From positions 124,001-188,000 of the forward strand of contig NZ_MSYM01000008.1 of assembly GCF_001938565.1 (NCBI RefSeq): 64,000 nucleotides of DNA, written 5' to 3'. Shown one piece after another: positions 8,953 through 17,239 of this stretch. Under the pieces are notes generated by a model that worked only from the letters and a program-made list of their open reading frames with translations, was not told the origin of the DNA and did not search any database. Each line of letters begins with the position of its first letter. The stretch's first letter is position 1. Origin of the DNA: Rhodoferax antarcticus ANT.BR (GTDB lineage: Bacteria > Pseudomonadota > Gammaproteobacteria > Burkholderiales > Burkholderiaceae_C). Position numbers and translations under genes: made by a program.

Positions 8953-9780
8953 ATGAACCACCCCAAAGATTCACCCCTCTTGTCCAAGTTGCAACCGCCT
9001 GCCGGGGGCAGGCTGGCTGTTGAAATTCGCAACGCCAGCGTGATCTACCAGACCGCTGACACGCCAGTGCACGCGCTGGCCAACATCGATTTCAACATCC
9101 ATGAAGGCGAATTTGTCTCGCTGATTGGCCCCTCAGGCTGTGGCAAAACCACCCTGATGCGCGTCATTGCCGACCTGGAGCCGATCAGCGGCGGGCAGGT
9201 GCTGGTCAACGGCGTTTCCCCGCATGAGGCTCGGCTGGCCCGCGCCTATGGCTATGTGTTTCAGGCGCCAGCGCTGTTTCCGTGGCGCAATGTGCTGGCC
9301 AATGTGACCTTGCCGCTGCAGATTCAGGGCCGCACCAAGGCAGACGCCAGAGTCATCGCCCAGGAACACCTGGAGCGCGTGGGTTTGAAAGGCTTTGAGA
9401 ACAAATACCCGTGGCAGCTCTCAGGTGGCATGCAGCAGCGCGTGTCGATTGCCCGTGCCTTGTCGTTTGAGCCCAAAATTTTGATGATGGACGAGCCGTT
9501 TGGCGCGCTTGACGAGATCACCCGCGACCGGCTCAACGAGCAGTTGCAGCAACTCTGGCAGCGCGAGCGCCGCACGGTGGTGTTTGTCACGCACTCGATT
9601 GCCGAGGCGGTGTATTTGTCGACCAAGATCGTGGTGATGTCGCCGCGCCCGGGGCGCATTGTGAAAATCATCGACTCGCCACTGCCCAACGACCGGCACC
9701 TGGGCCTGCGTGACACGCCTGAATTCAATGCCCTGGCGCATGAAGTGCGCGAAGCCTTAGCCGATGGTCACCATGACTAA
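8953..9780 (+). CDS. ABC transporter ATPase, predicted pyrimidine uptake
   Basis: A 275-residue ATPase of the nitrate/sulfonate/taurine (SsuB/TauB) class. Walker A is GPSGCGKTT, the signature is LSGGMQQRVSIARAL, and Walker B is ILMMDEPFGALDE with the following H-loop (VFVTHS). It would energise import through the two permeases that follow. ATG 8953 is chosen because the frame upstream of it (to 8884) covers the RutR-like operator. Its 3' end overlaps the next gene. Pyrimidine or pyrimidine-precursor uptake is inferred from the RutR-like regulator, the operator and the catabolic genes nearby. Thiamine-precursor uptake is the main alternative, since the binding protein is of the THI5 class. Confidence 0.9.
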   Translation: MNHPKDSPLLSKLQPPAGGRLAVEIRNASVIYQTADTPVHALANIDFNIHEGEFVSLIGPSGCGKTTLMRVIADLEPISGGQVLVNGVSPHEARLARAYGYVFQAPALFPWRNVLANVTLPLQIQGRTKADARVIAQEHLERVGLKGFENKYPWQLSGGMQQRVSIARALSFEPKILMMDEPFGALDEITRDRLNEQLQQLWQRERRTVVFVTHSIAEAVYLSTKIVVMSPRPGRIVKIIDSPLPNDRHLGLRDTPEFNALAHEVREALADGHHD

Positions 9781-10669
9781 ACCCGCCAGCCTTATGCAGC
9801 AAATGCAGCACAGGGCCTTGCCGGTATTGGTGATAGCGCTATTTATTTTGATAGCCTGGTATCTGGGTGCCATCTGGATGAACGCAGCGGGGGCCATTGA
9901 GCGGGTGCTGCCGTCGGACGCGCCGTGGACCTGGCAGCAGTTGGTGGCCGCCACGATGGAGATGCAGCGCCCGGTGCTGCCCGCGCCGCATCAGGTAGCA
10001 CTTGATTTCTGGAGCAGCCTGGTGGACTGGCCTATTGATTCACCGCGCAACCTGTTGTTTCATGTGGCGGTAACGGCTGAATCGACGCTGTGGGGTTTTG
10101 TGCTGGGCACCTTGCTGGGGCTGGTGTTGGCGGTGCTGATCGTGCATTCACGCACGCTGGACCGCGCCTTGCTGCCGTGGATCGTGGCCTCGCAAACCGT
10201 GCCGGTGCTGGCAATAGCGCCGATCGTGCTGGTGATTTTGGGTAGCCTGGGTTTTTCTGGCGTGGCACCCAAGGCGGTGATCGCCATGTATTTGTGCTTT
10301 TTCCCGGTGACGGTGGCGATGGTGCAAGGCCTGCGTTCGCCGCAAAAGATCGAGACCGAAATGCTGCACACCTACGCCGCCAGCCGCTGGCAGGCGCTGT
10401 GGCTGCTGCGGCTGCCGGCTTCGCTGCCGTTTTTGTTCCCCGCGCTTCGGGTCGGTATCGCCGCCGGGCTGGTGGGCGCGATGGTGGCTGAATTGCCCAC
10501 CGGCGCGGTGGCCGGGCTGGGCGCACGGCTGCTCACCGGCTCGTATTACGGCAACACGGTGCAGATCTGGTCGGCGCTGGTGATGTCGGCCCTGTTGGGC
10601 CTGGCGCTGACCATGGCAGTAGCGGGTGTGGAGAAACTGGTGCTGAGCCGCCGCGGGGGGCAGGCATGA
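9764..10669 (+). CDS. ABC transporter permease 1
   Basis: A 301-residue inner-membrane permease of the binding-protein-dependent (BPD) type with about six membrane segments. The cytoplasmic EAA-like loop reads EMLHTYAASRWQALWLLRLPASLPFLFPALR, the site of ATPase contact. It overlaps the end of the ATPase gene by 17 bp and the next permease by 4 bp (ATGA), so the three genes are translationally coupled. An ATG at 9773 is a possible alternative start. Confidence 0.9.
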   Translation: MVTMTKPASLMQQMQHRALPVLVIALFILIAWYLGAIWMNAAGAIERVLPSDAPWTWQQLVAATMEMQRPVLPAPHQVALDFWSSLVDWPIDSPRNLLFHVAVTAESTLWGFVLGTLLGLVLAVLIVHSRTLDRALLPWIVASQTVPVLAIAPIVLVILGSLGFSGVAPKAVIAMYLCFFPVTVAMVQGLRSPQKIETEMLHTYAASRWQALWLLRLPASLPFLFPALRVGIAAGLVGAMVAELPTGAVAGLGARLLTGSYYGNTVQIWSALVMSALLGLALTMAVAGVEKLVLSRRGGQA

Positions 10670-11637
10670 AAGCGCCGCTGCTGAAAACGCCCTTGTTCGC
10701 GCTTTTGTTTGCGCTGGTGAGCCTGGGCGCTGCTTCTTTGTTGTTTATGCACCCGGCTGCGCAAGGCACTTTGCCTGAGGGCAGCACGCCCGGGGCGCTG
10801 TTCTGGGCAGGCACGCTGCTGATGGCGGTGCTGGCGGCGCAGTCGGTGCGGCTGTTGGCGGCGCTGGACGGCAGCCGCTGGCTTGGCGTGGCTACGGCAG
10901 CGCTGTTTGGCATCTGGATCGTTTACTTCTGGCAACTGCTGGTGGTGGCGTTTGAGGTGCCACGCGTGCTGCTGCCCTCGCCGGGTCTGATTCTGCAATC
11001 CATCGCGCAGCACAGCGACATTCTTTGGGGTGACTTTGTGCAGACGGTGCTGAAAGCGGTGCTGGTGGGCTGGGCGGTGGGCTCCGGGCTTGGTTTTGCG
11101 GTGGCCGTGGCCATCGACCGCCAGCCGTTTTTGCAGCGCGGTCTGCTGCCCTTGGCGTCTCTCACCAGCACCGTGCCGCTGGTGGCCGTGGCGCCGATTG
11201 CGGTGATGTGGTTTGGCTTTGAGTGGCAGTCCAAAGCCGCGGTGGTGGTGCTGATGACGTTTTTCCCGATGATGGTCTCTACCCTGGCCGGGCTGAAAGC
11301 GTCGGGCAAGCTGGAGCGGGAGTTGATGGTCAGCTACGCCGCCAGCTACACCCGCACGCTGCTGGCGCTGCGTCTGCCGTCGGCCATGCCGTTCATCTTT
11401 GGCGCGCTCAAAATCAATGCCACGCTGGCGCTGATTGGGGCCATCGTGGCCGAGTTTTTTGGCTCACCCACGTCAGGGCTGGGTTTCAGGATTTCGACCG
11501 AGGCATCGCGCATGAACATGCCGCTGGTCTGGAGCGCCATTGTGGTGGCGGCCGTTACCGGCTCGCTGGCGTATGCGGCGCTTGTACAGTTTGAACGGCG
11601 TGTGGCGTTTTGGCACCCGTCAGTGCGCGGTGTTTGA
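10666..11637 (+). CDS. ABC transporter permease 2
   Basis: A 323-residue BPD-type permease paralogous to its upstream neighbour, with the EAA-like loop ELMVSYAASYTRTLLALRLPSAMPF and extra N-terminal helices. The start overlaps the stop of permease 1 (ATGA). Two distinct permeases with one ATPase suggest a heterodimeric channel. The spacing to the binding-protein gene is 44 bp. Confidence 0.9.
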   Translation: MKAPLLKTPLFALLFALVSLGAASLLFMHPAAQGTLPEGSTPGALFWAGTLLMAVLAAQSVRLLAALDGSRWLGVATAALFGIWIVYFWQLLVVAFEVPRVLLPSPGLILQSIAQHSDILWGDFVQTVLKAVLVGWAVGSGLGFAVAVAIDRQPFLQRGLLPLASLTSTVPLVAVAPIAVMWFGFEWQSKAAVVVLMTFFPMMVSTLAGLKASGKLERELMVSYAASYTRTLLALRLPSAMPFIFGALKINATLALIGAIVAEFFGSPTSGLGFRISTEASRMNMPLVWSAIVVAAVTGSLAYAALVQFERRVAFWHPSVRGV

Positions 11638-11681
11638 GCAGTTTGATGTGTTTTTCCCCCAACCCCCAAGGAGCTATTCCC

Positions 11682-12698
11682 ATGATCCGTTCTTCTCTTT
11701 TATCTAGCGGCCTGATGGCTGCGGTGCTGGCCGTCTGCGGTGTCACTGCCAGCATGAGCGCCGTTGCTGCCGACAAGGTTACCGTGCAGCTGAAATGGCT
11801 GCCGCAAGCGCAGTTTGCCGGCTACTACGTGGCGCAAAGCAAAGGCTACTACAAGGCCGAGGGGCTGGACGTGACCATCAAACCCGGTGGCCCCGACATC
11901 TCCCCGGTGCAGGTGATTGCCGGTAACGGCGCTGACGTGGTGGTGAACTGGATGCCCGACGCCCTGGCCGCACGTGAAGCCGGTGTGCCGCTGGTGAACA
12001 TCGCCCAGGTGTTCAACCAGTCCGGCCTGATGCTGACCTGCAAGAAATCCAGCGGTGTGAAGAGCCCGAAAGACTTCAAGGGCAAAACGCTGGGCGTGTG
12101 GTACGGCGGCAATGAGTACCCGTTCCTGAACTGGATGGCCAAGCTCGGTTACAAGCCCGGCACCGACATCAAGATCCTGAAGCAGGGCTTCAACGTGGAT
12201 CCACTGCTACAAAACCAGGCGGCCTGTATTTCAACCATGAACCACAACGAGTATTTGCAGTTGCTCGATGCTGGCCTTAAAGATAGCGACCTGGTCACCT
12301 TCTTCTACGAAAAAGAAGGCGTGGCCTCGCTGGAAGACGGTTTGTATGTGATGCAAGACAAGCTCAAAGACCCGGCTTTTGTCGCGCGCATGGCCAAATT
12401 CGTCAAGGCCTCGCTCAAGGGCTGGAACGATGCGGTGAAGAACCCGGCTGAAGCCGCCAAGATTGTCGTGGCCAACGACATGTCGGGCAGTGCCAGCGTC
12501 AAAATGCAAACGCGCCAGATGGAAGCCGTGGCCACGCTGATCACCAACGCCAACACCGCCAAGATGGGTCACCTGGATCCGGCGGCGTATGAACGCACCG
12601 TCAAGGTCTTGCTGGCTGCTGGCAGCTCGCCGGTGATCAAAAAAGACCCGGGCAAGGCTGCCTACAGCCATGCCGTGTGGGAAGCCGCCCAGAAATAA
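11682..12698 (+). CDS. NMT1/THI5-type periplasmic substrate-binding protein
   Basis: A 338-residue binding protein with a cleavable signal peptide (about 1-30, ending SMSAVAA). The mature part starts DKVTVQLKWLPQAQFAGYYVA, the hallmark of the NMT1/THI5-like family whose members bind pyrimidine precursors, riboflavin-like or aromatic compounds. CAAGGAGC precedes the ATG at 11682. It closes the ABC operon and is followed directly by a strong terminator. Given the RutR-like regulator and preTA/hydA nearby, uracil, thymine or a related pyrimidine is the likely ligand, but this is inference. Confidence 0.88.
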   Translation: MIRSSLLSSGLMAAVLAVCGVTASMSAVAADKVTVQLKWLPQAQFAGYYVAQSKGYYKAEGLDVTIKPGGPDISPVQVIAGNGADVVVNWMPDALAAREAGVPLVNIAQVFNQSGLMLTCKKSSGVKSPKDFKGKTLGVWYGGNEYPFLNWMAKLGYKPGTDIKILKQGFNVDPLLQNQAACISTMNHNEYLQLLDAGLKDSDLVTFFYEKEGVASLEDGLYVMQDKLKDPAFVARMAKFVKASLKGWNDAVKNPAEAAKIVVANDMSGSASVKMQTRQMEAVATLITNANTAKMGHLDPAAYERTVKVLLAAGSSPVIKKDPGKAAYSHAVWEAAQK

Positions 12699-12718
12699 GC
12701 TTTGCCAGGCAGCGCCTC

Positions 12719-12754
12719 GGGGGTCTTGTCCGTGCGGGTAAGACCCCTTTTTTT
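12719..12754 (+). terminator. rho-independent terminator after the binding-protein gene
   Basis: GGGGTCTT (12720-12727) pairs with AAGACCCC (12740-12747), followed by seven T residues. It ends the ABC operon and lies 3 bp before the TetR start codon, so the regulator probably needs its own promoter within or upstream of this hairpin, or is expressed by read-through. Confidence 0.85.
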
Positions 12755-12757
12755 AGC

Positions 12758-13411
12758 ATGACACCACTCATCCGCAGCCACATCGGCCCAGCTGACGACG
12801 AGGCCAGCAAAGGCCAAATCCGCCAAGTCAACGAGGCGCGCATTCTGGCGGCTGCCGAGCGCGTTTTTGCCGGCGCGGGTTTTAGCGGTGCCACCATGGC
12901 GGCGATTGCGCAAGAAGCCGACCTGCCCAAGGCCAACCTGCACTATTACTTTGGCGCCAAACAGGATTTGTACCGTGCCGTGCTGGCCCAGACGCTGCAA
13001 GACTGGCTGGCGCCCACTGATGTCATCACACCAGAGGCCGACCCCAAAACCGCCATTGAGGCCTACATCCGCGCCAAGATGGCGCTGTCGGCTCAGCGGC
13101 CACACGCTTCGCGCGTGTTTGCCAACGAACTGCTACACGGCGCACCGGTGGTGCAGACGCTGCTTGTGACTGACCTGCGCAACCTGGTGCTGGCCAAGTC
13201 CGAGGTGATTGCACAGTGGGTGGCGCAAGCTCGCATGGCCCCGGTGGACCCGGTGCACCTGTTCTTTACCATCTGGGCCGCCACCCAAACCTATGCCGAC
13301 TTTGAGGTGCAGGTCTGCGCGGTGCTGGGCCAGACCGAGCTCACCGCGCAAGACCAGTCCCGCGGCACCGAACATGTGGTGAGCCTGTTGCTGCGTGGCT
13401 GCGGTTTGTGA
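12758..13411 (+). CDS. RutR-like TetR-family regulator
   Basis: A 217-residue TetR regulator. The N-terminal helix-turn-helix domain reads ILAAAERVFAGAGFSGATMAAIAQEADLPKANLHYYFGAK. The C-terminal part (DPVHLFFTIWAATQTYADF, then LRGCG) matches the RutR/YcdC ligand-binding domain, which in E. coli senses uracil and thymine. The ATG at 12758 directly follows the terminator hairpin. It probably controls the palindromes at 8884 and 15729, linking transporter and catabolic genes. Its position at the end of the transporter operon supports that role. Confidence 0.85.
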   Translation: MTPLIRSHIGPADDEASKGQIRQVNEARILAAAERVFAGAGFSGATMAAIAQEADLPKANLHYYFGAKQDLYRAVLAQTLQDWLAPTDVITPEADPKTAIEAYIRAKMALSAQRPHASRVFANELLHGAPVVQTLLVTDLRNLVLAKSEVIAQWVAQARMAPVDPVHLFFTIWAATQTYADFEVQVCAVLGQTELTAQDQSRGTEHVVSLLLRGCGL

Positions 13412-13505
13412 GCCTTCTGCGCACTAATTAATCACAACATGGCGTAAAGTGCCGGTCTGTGCCACTGAGGCTTGGCTGGCACTTTTTTCATGGAGGAGAC
13501 ACAAC

Positions 13506-14288
13506 ATGCACTTACCTAAAACCATACAAATCGGCGGCAAACCTATTGCTGGCGGCAAATTCCCGCTGATCTGCGCCCCGCTGGTGGGGCGAACCTTTGA
13601 CAAGCTCATTGCTGAACTTGATGAGGTGCTGCCGAAGAAACCTGATGTGCTCGAATGGCGCGTCGATTTCTTTGAAGACATTGGCGACACAACCGCCGTC
13701 ATTGCTGCGGCGACAGCTATCAAAAACAAAGCGGGCAAGATTCCGCTGCTGTTCACCCGCCGCTGCGTCATCGAGGGCGGCGAAAAAATCGCTCTCTCGG
13801 AGGCGCAAGTCATCAGCTTGTACAGGGCCGTGTGCGCCAGCAATTGCATCGACCTGATCGACTACGAAATGGCCAACGGCCCAGCCAACATCGCCCAAGT
13901 GCGCGCCAGCGCGTGCGACAACGGCGTCCTGCTGGTGCTGTCGTTCCACAACTTCTCTTTCACGCCGGGGCTGCAAACGCTGACTGAGAAGTTTTTGCTG
14001 GCAGAGCAACTGGGCGCCGACGTGGCCAAGGTGGCGGTCATGCCGCGCGACTTGGACGACGTGCTGACGCTGCTTAACGCCACCCGCCAGGCCAGCAAAA
14101 AACTGCGCATTCCGCTCATCAGCATGTCCATGGGGCCGCTGGGCGCGATCACCCGCATGGCAGGCAGCGTGTTTGGCTCAGCCATGAGCTTTGCAGTGGG
14201 CGCCGGCTGTTCAGCGCCGGGTCAGTTACCAATTGAAAACCTGAACACTGTCCTGGAGATTTTGGACACGTCAATGGGTGGTTTTTAG
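13506..14288 (+). CDS. aroD: 3-dehydroquinate dehydratase, type I
   Basis: A 260-residue type I dehydroquinase, a cytoplasmic shikimate-pathway enzyme that converts 3-dehydroquinate to 3-dehydroshikimate. The Schiff-base lysine is in VAKVAVMP, the catalytic histidine in SFHNF, and the conserved glutamate in LEWRVDFFED. GGAGGAG lies 8 bp before the ATG. Many betaproteobacteria use the type II enzyme for biosynthesis, so a type I enzyme here may serve quinate/shikimate catabolism or be an extra copy. No other aro or qui gene is adjacent. Confidence 0.92.
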   Translation: MHLPKTIQIGGKPIAGGKFPLICAPLVGRTFDKLIAELDEVLPKKPDVLEWRVDFFEDIGDTTAVIAAATAIKNKAGKIPLLFTRRCVIEGGEKIALSEAQVISLYRAVCASNCIDLIDYEMANGPANIAQVRASACDNGVLLVLSFHNFSFTPGLQTLTEKFLLAEQLGADVAKVAVMPRDLDDVLTLLNATRQASKKLRIPLISMSMGPLGAITRMAGSVFGSAMSFAVGAGCSAPGQLPIENLNTVLEILDTSMGGF

Positions 14289-14302
14289 GTTTTTTGGTGT
14301 TT

Positions 14303-14352
14303 TAGGGCTCTAGCCGTTGATAAACAAGCGCCGATAGCTACTTTAATCATAG
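14303..14352. repeat. Comamonadaceae-type intergenic repeat
   Basis: GGGCTCTAGCCGTTGATAA then CAAGCGCCGATAGCTAC is one copy of the short repeat found about ten times in the window. It lies between the convergent aroD and LysR genes. Confidence 0.7.
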
Positions 14353-15317
14353 CAAATAAGGCTTGGCAAATCTTGTGCCCCGGCTTCCTCCAGCAACCAG
14401 GCCCTGAACGCCAGCACAGCGGGCCGGTTGGCAAACGCCTCGGGAATCACCAGGTAATAAGCAAAGCGTTGCGTCAAAGCCAGGTCAAAAGGTGCCACCA
14501 GCCGACCTTGTGCCATGGCAGTGGCCACCAGCGGCTTGGAGGCCAGGGCCAGGCCCAGGCCGTCCAGCACTGCGACATAGACCAGACCGGCATCGCTGAA
14601 ATGCGGTCCTGCCGAGACATCAACAGGCTTCACCCCAGCCAGCCTGAACCACTCTTCCCAGCCTGGAACGGCATGGTCGCTGTCACTTTCATCATTGTGC
14701 AGGCGCACATGCAGCAGCGTGTCTTGTGGTGTGCGCAGAGGCGGGCCCGCCTCCAGCAGTTTGGGGCTGCAGACGGCAATGTAGTCCGAGCCAAACATGC
14801 GGTCGACCTGAAAACCGGGGTAGACGCCGGTGCCAAACCGAATGGTCACCCTAGAGTCATCCTGACGCGTATCCACAGGCTCCAGGCCGATCAGCCCTTG
14901 CCACTGGTCACCGTCAATGGCACCCGCCGAGCGAATTACCTGCAGTTTCAGCGTGGGCTCGGCTTGGGCAAACCGCTTGAGTCTGGGCACCAGCCAGCGG
15001 GTGGCAAAAGAGGGTGGCAAGACAACGATCAGCTTGCCCTCAACCGCTTGGTCATGCACGCTCTCAACCGCAGCGGCAAAACACGCCAGGCCTTCGCGCA
15101 CCTTGGGCAGCATGGCCAGCCCCTGGGTTGTGAGGGTGAGCGCGCGAGTTAACCGGTGAAACAGTGGCACACCCAGAAATTCTTCCAACAGCTTGATCTG
15201 GTGACTGACCGCAGTGGGTGTGACCGACAACTCAGCAGCGGCCAGCTTGAAACTCAGGTGGCGCGCTGCGGCTTCAAAAGCGCGCAGTGCGGCCAAGGGT
15301 GGCAGGCGGTAGGCCAT
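14343..15317 (-). CDS. LysR-family regulator (GcvA-like)
   Basis: A 324-residue LysR protein. The helix-turn-helix begins LPPLAALRAFEAAARHLSFKLAAAE with VTPTAVSHQIKLLEE. The effector domain follows (PSFATRWLVPRLKRF, then DAGLVYVAVLDGLGLALASKPLV), matching the GcvA/AmpR-like subgroup. ATG 15317 is preferred to an open frame reaching 15401 because MAYRLPPLAALRAF is the typical start. It is divergent from the small gene at 15434 and from preT, so it may control either. Its ligand is unknown. Confidence 0.88.
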   Translation of the reverse strand: MAYRLPPLAALRAFEAAARHLSFKLAAAELSVTPTAVSHQIKLLEEFLGVPLFHRLTRALTLTTQGLAMLPKVREGLACFAAAVESVHDQAVEGKLIVVLPPSFATRWLVPRLKRFAQAEPTLKLQVIRSAGAIDGDQWQGLIGLEPVDTRQDDSRVTIRFGTGVYPGFQVDRMFGSDYIAVCSPKLLEAGPPLRTPQDTLLHVRLHNDESDSDHAVPGWEEWFRLAGVKPVDVSAGPHFSDAGLVYVAVLDGLGLALASKPLVATAMAQGRLVAPFDLALTQRFAYYLVIPEAFANRPAVLAFRAWLLEEAGAQDLPSLICYD

Positions 15318-15433
15318 GGATGAGGTTTTGTGCTCTGTTGGGTGAGAATTGATCGTTTGTTGCAACGCAATAGCGCAGTTATCGTAGCACCATGCTCTCA
15401 AAAAGAGCGCCTGTTGTTAAAGGATCACTCATC

Positions 15434-15613
15434 ATGCAATACAGCGATATCGAGATCGAAGCCCTCATCCGCCAAGCTCGCCAAGACCGGTCTGACGCGA
15501 TAGCGAAATTACTTTCGCTCGGCTGGACACACCTCACCCAAGGGGTGGCACACCTGCTGCATCATCAGCCGCATCACCAGCCACATCACCACGGGCATCT
15601 GACCCACTCTTAA
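15434..15613 (+). CDS. small protein with histidine-rich tail
   Basis: A 59-residue protein beginning MQYSDIEIEALIRQARQDR, a helical segment seen in small conserved proteobacterial proteins of unknown function. It ends in a run of histidines (LLHHQPHHQPHHHGHL, ten His in the last 20 residues) that could bind metal ions. AAAGGA precedes the ATG at 15434. An upstream in-frame start at 15392 is possible but lacks support. It lies between the divergent LysR gene and preT, and no function can be assigned. Confidence 0.55.
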   Translation: MQYSDIEIEALIRQARQDRSDAIAKLLSLGWTHLTQGVAHLLHHQPHHQPHHHGHLTHS

Positions 15614-15728
15614 GACACCTTGGCGCGCTTTTTGCGCGCGCAGCACCGCCTGTTGGCGCCAACATCGCGGCTTCGGGCTAACCCCTAGAGACAGCGTGGC
15701 ACGTGGCTTGCTAGCATAAATCCTGAAC

Positions 15729-15744
15729 CTGACCAAACGGTCAG
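15729..15744. promoter_or_regulatory. RutR-like operator before preT
   Basis: CTGACCAAACGGTCAG carries a perfect CTGACC/GGTCAG inverted repeat and resembles the RutR box. It lies 24 bp before the GTG start of preT, where a bound repressor would block transcription. The assignment rests on similarity and context. Confidence 0.6.
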
Positions 15745-15767
15745 ATTTACCAAAAGGAACTGCTAGC

Positions 15768-17123
15768 GTGTCTTTGTCCCTTGCCCCTGATATTCGCCCC
15801 GCCCGCCTGGAAGCGGCTGACTACGCCCAGCGCTTTGCCGACGCCACGCCGCGCCTGACCCGCGCCCAGGCCGTGCTGGAAGCCGAGCGCTGCCTGTACT
15901 GCTTTGACGCGCCGTGCGCCACTGCCTGCCCAACGCACATTGATGTGCCGTCGTTCATCAAACGCATTGGCGACAGCAACCTGCGCGGCGCAGCCCGTGC
16001 CATTCTGGAGGCCAACCCGCTGGGCGGCATGTGTGCCCGCGTCTGCCCCACCGAAAACCTGTGTGAAGCAGTGTGCGTGCGCAACACCCAAGAAGGCAAG
16101 CCGGTGGCCATTGGCAGGCTGCAGCGCCACGCGGTCGATGCGCTGATGGACAGCGCGCAACCGCAAATCTTCGGCCGTGCACCAAGCACCGGCAAGAAGA
16201 TTGCCGTGGTCGGCGCCGGCCCAGCCGGGCTGTCCTGCGCCCACACGCTGGCCAAACTGGGCCACAACGTGGTCATTTTTGATGCCAAACCGAAAGCCGG
16301 TGGCCTCAACGAATACGGCCTGGCCAGCTACAAAACGCCCGACAACTTTGCCCAGGCCGAGGTGCAATGGCTGCTGGGCATTGGCGGCATCGAGTTTCAC
16401 CATGGCTGGAAGCTGCAAACGGTGGTGCAACTGAACGCACTACGGCAGGACTTTGACGCCCTGTTCCTGGGCATGGGCCTGCCCAACACGCACCAGCTTG
16501 GCGTGCCGGGTGAGGGGCTGTACGGTGTGCAGGACGCGGTGGACTTCATTGCGACGCTGCGCCAGGCGGAAGATTTGTCTACCCTGCCGGTGGGCCGCCA
16601 GGTGGTGGTGATTGGCGGCGGCATGACTGCGGTGGACGCTGCGGTGCAGGCCAAGCTGCTGGGCGCGCAAGAGGTGCACATGGTTTACCGGCGCGGGCCG
16701 CAGGCGATGAGTGCCTCCAAGGCCGAGCAGGAGTGGGCGCAGATCAATGGCGTGGTCATCCACCACTGGCTTTCCCCGGTGGAGGTCATGCCCAATACTT
16801 TCGACCCCAAATACGCCGGTGGCGTGCGCTTTGCCCGGCAAAAAATGGCGGGCGGCAAGCTGGTAGCCACTGGCGAAGTGCTGGTGATCGAAGCCGATAT
16901 GGTGCTCAAAGCCATCGGCCAGACGCTGGGCAACGCGCTGCTGGCGAAGGCCGACTTTGACTTGCAGGACGGACGCATCGCCACCGATGCCAACGGCCAG
17001 ACCAGCCAGCGCGGCGTGTGGGCCGGTGGCGACTGCCGCGCCGGCGGGTTGGACCTGACGGTGCAAGCGGTGCAGCACGGAAAGCTGTCCGCGCAGGCGA
17101 TTCACGCCCAGCTCAGTGCGTGA
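15768..17123 (+). CDS. preT: NAD-dependent dihydropyrimidine dehydrogenase subunit PreT
   Basis: A 451-residue FAD- and Fe-S-containing subunit. Cysteine motifs near the N-terminus (CLYCFDAPCATACPTHID and CARVCPTENLCEAVC) bind 4Fe-4S clusters. VVGAGPAGLSCAHTLAKLG is the FAD-binding motif and VVIGGGMTAVDAAVQAKLLG the NAD-binding one. With PreA it reduces uracil and thymine to the dihydro forms, the first step of the reductive pyrimidine pathway. The GTG at 15768 is preceded by AAGGA. A RutR-like operator lies just upstream. The gap to preA is 116 bp and holds a repeat. Confidence 0.93.
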   Translation: MSLSLAPDIRPARLEAADYAQRFADATPRLTRAQAVLEAERCLYCFDAPCATACPTHIDVPSFIKRIGDSNLRGAARAILEANPLGGMCARVCPTENLCEAVCVRNTQEGKPVAIGRLQRHAVDALMDSAQPQIFGRAPSTGKKIAVVGAGPAGLSCAHTLAKLGHNVVIFDAKPKAGGLNEYGLASYKTPDNFAQAEVQWLLGIGGIEFHHGWKLQTVVQLNALRQDFDALFLGMGLPNTHQLGVPGEGLYGVQDAVDFIATLRQAEDLSTLPVGRQVVVIGGGMTAVDAAVQAKLLGAQEVHMVYRRGPQAMSASKAEQEWAQINGVVIHHWLSPVEVMPNTFDPKYAGGVRFARQKMAGGKLVATGEVLVIEADMVLKAIGQTLGNALLAKADFDLQDGRIATDANGQTSQRGVWAGGDCRAGGLDLTVQAVQHGKLSAQAIHAQLSA

Positions 17124-17156
17124 GCCCGGCTGGTGCCGCCTAAACTGACCACCAGT

Positions 17157-17211
17157 TATAAATAAAAACAGGCTCTAGCCCTTATGTAACAAGCGCAAGA
17201 CGCTATGCATA
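17157..17211. repeat. Comamonadaceae-type intergenic repeat
   Basis: GGCTCTAGCCCTTATGTAAC then AAGCGC: a copy of the short repeat, here between preT and preA inside what is probably one operon. Confidence 0.7.
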
Positions 17212-17239
17212 GTGCAGCAATCAGATTTGAAAGCAGACC

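Noticed and set aside
9828..9858. Possible repeat copy inside permease 1 (ATAGCGCTATTTATTTTGAT)
   Set aside because: Only a few bases agree with the repeat core and the sequence fits a normal membrane helix.
17147..17162. RutR-like site before preA
   Set aside because: Only one half-site (CTGACCA) is present; the other half does not match.
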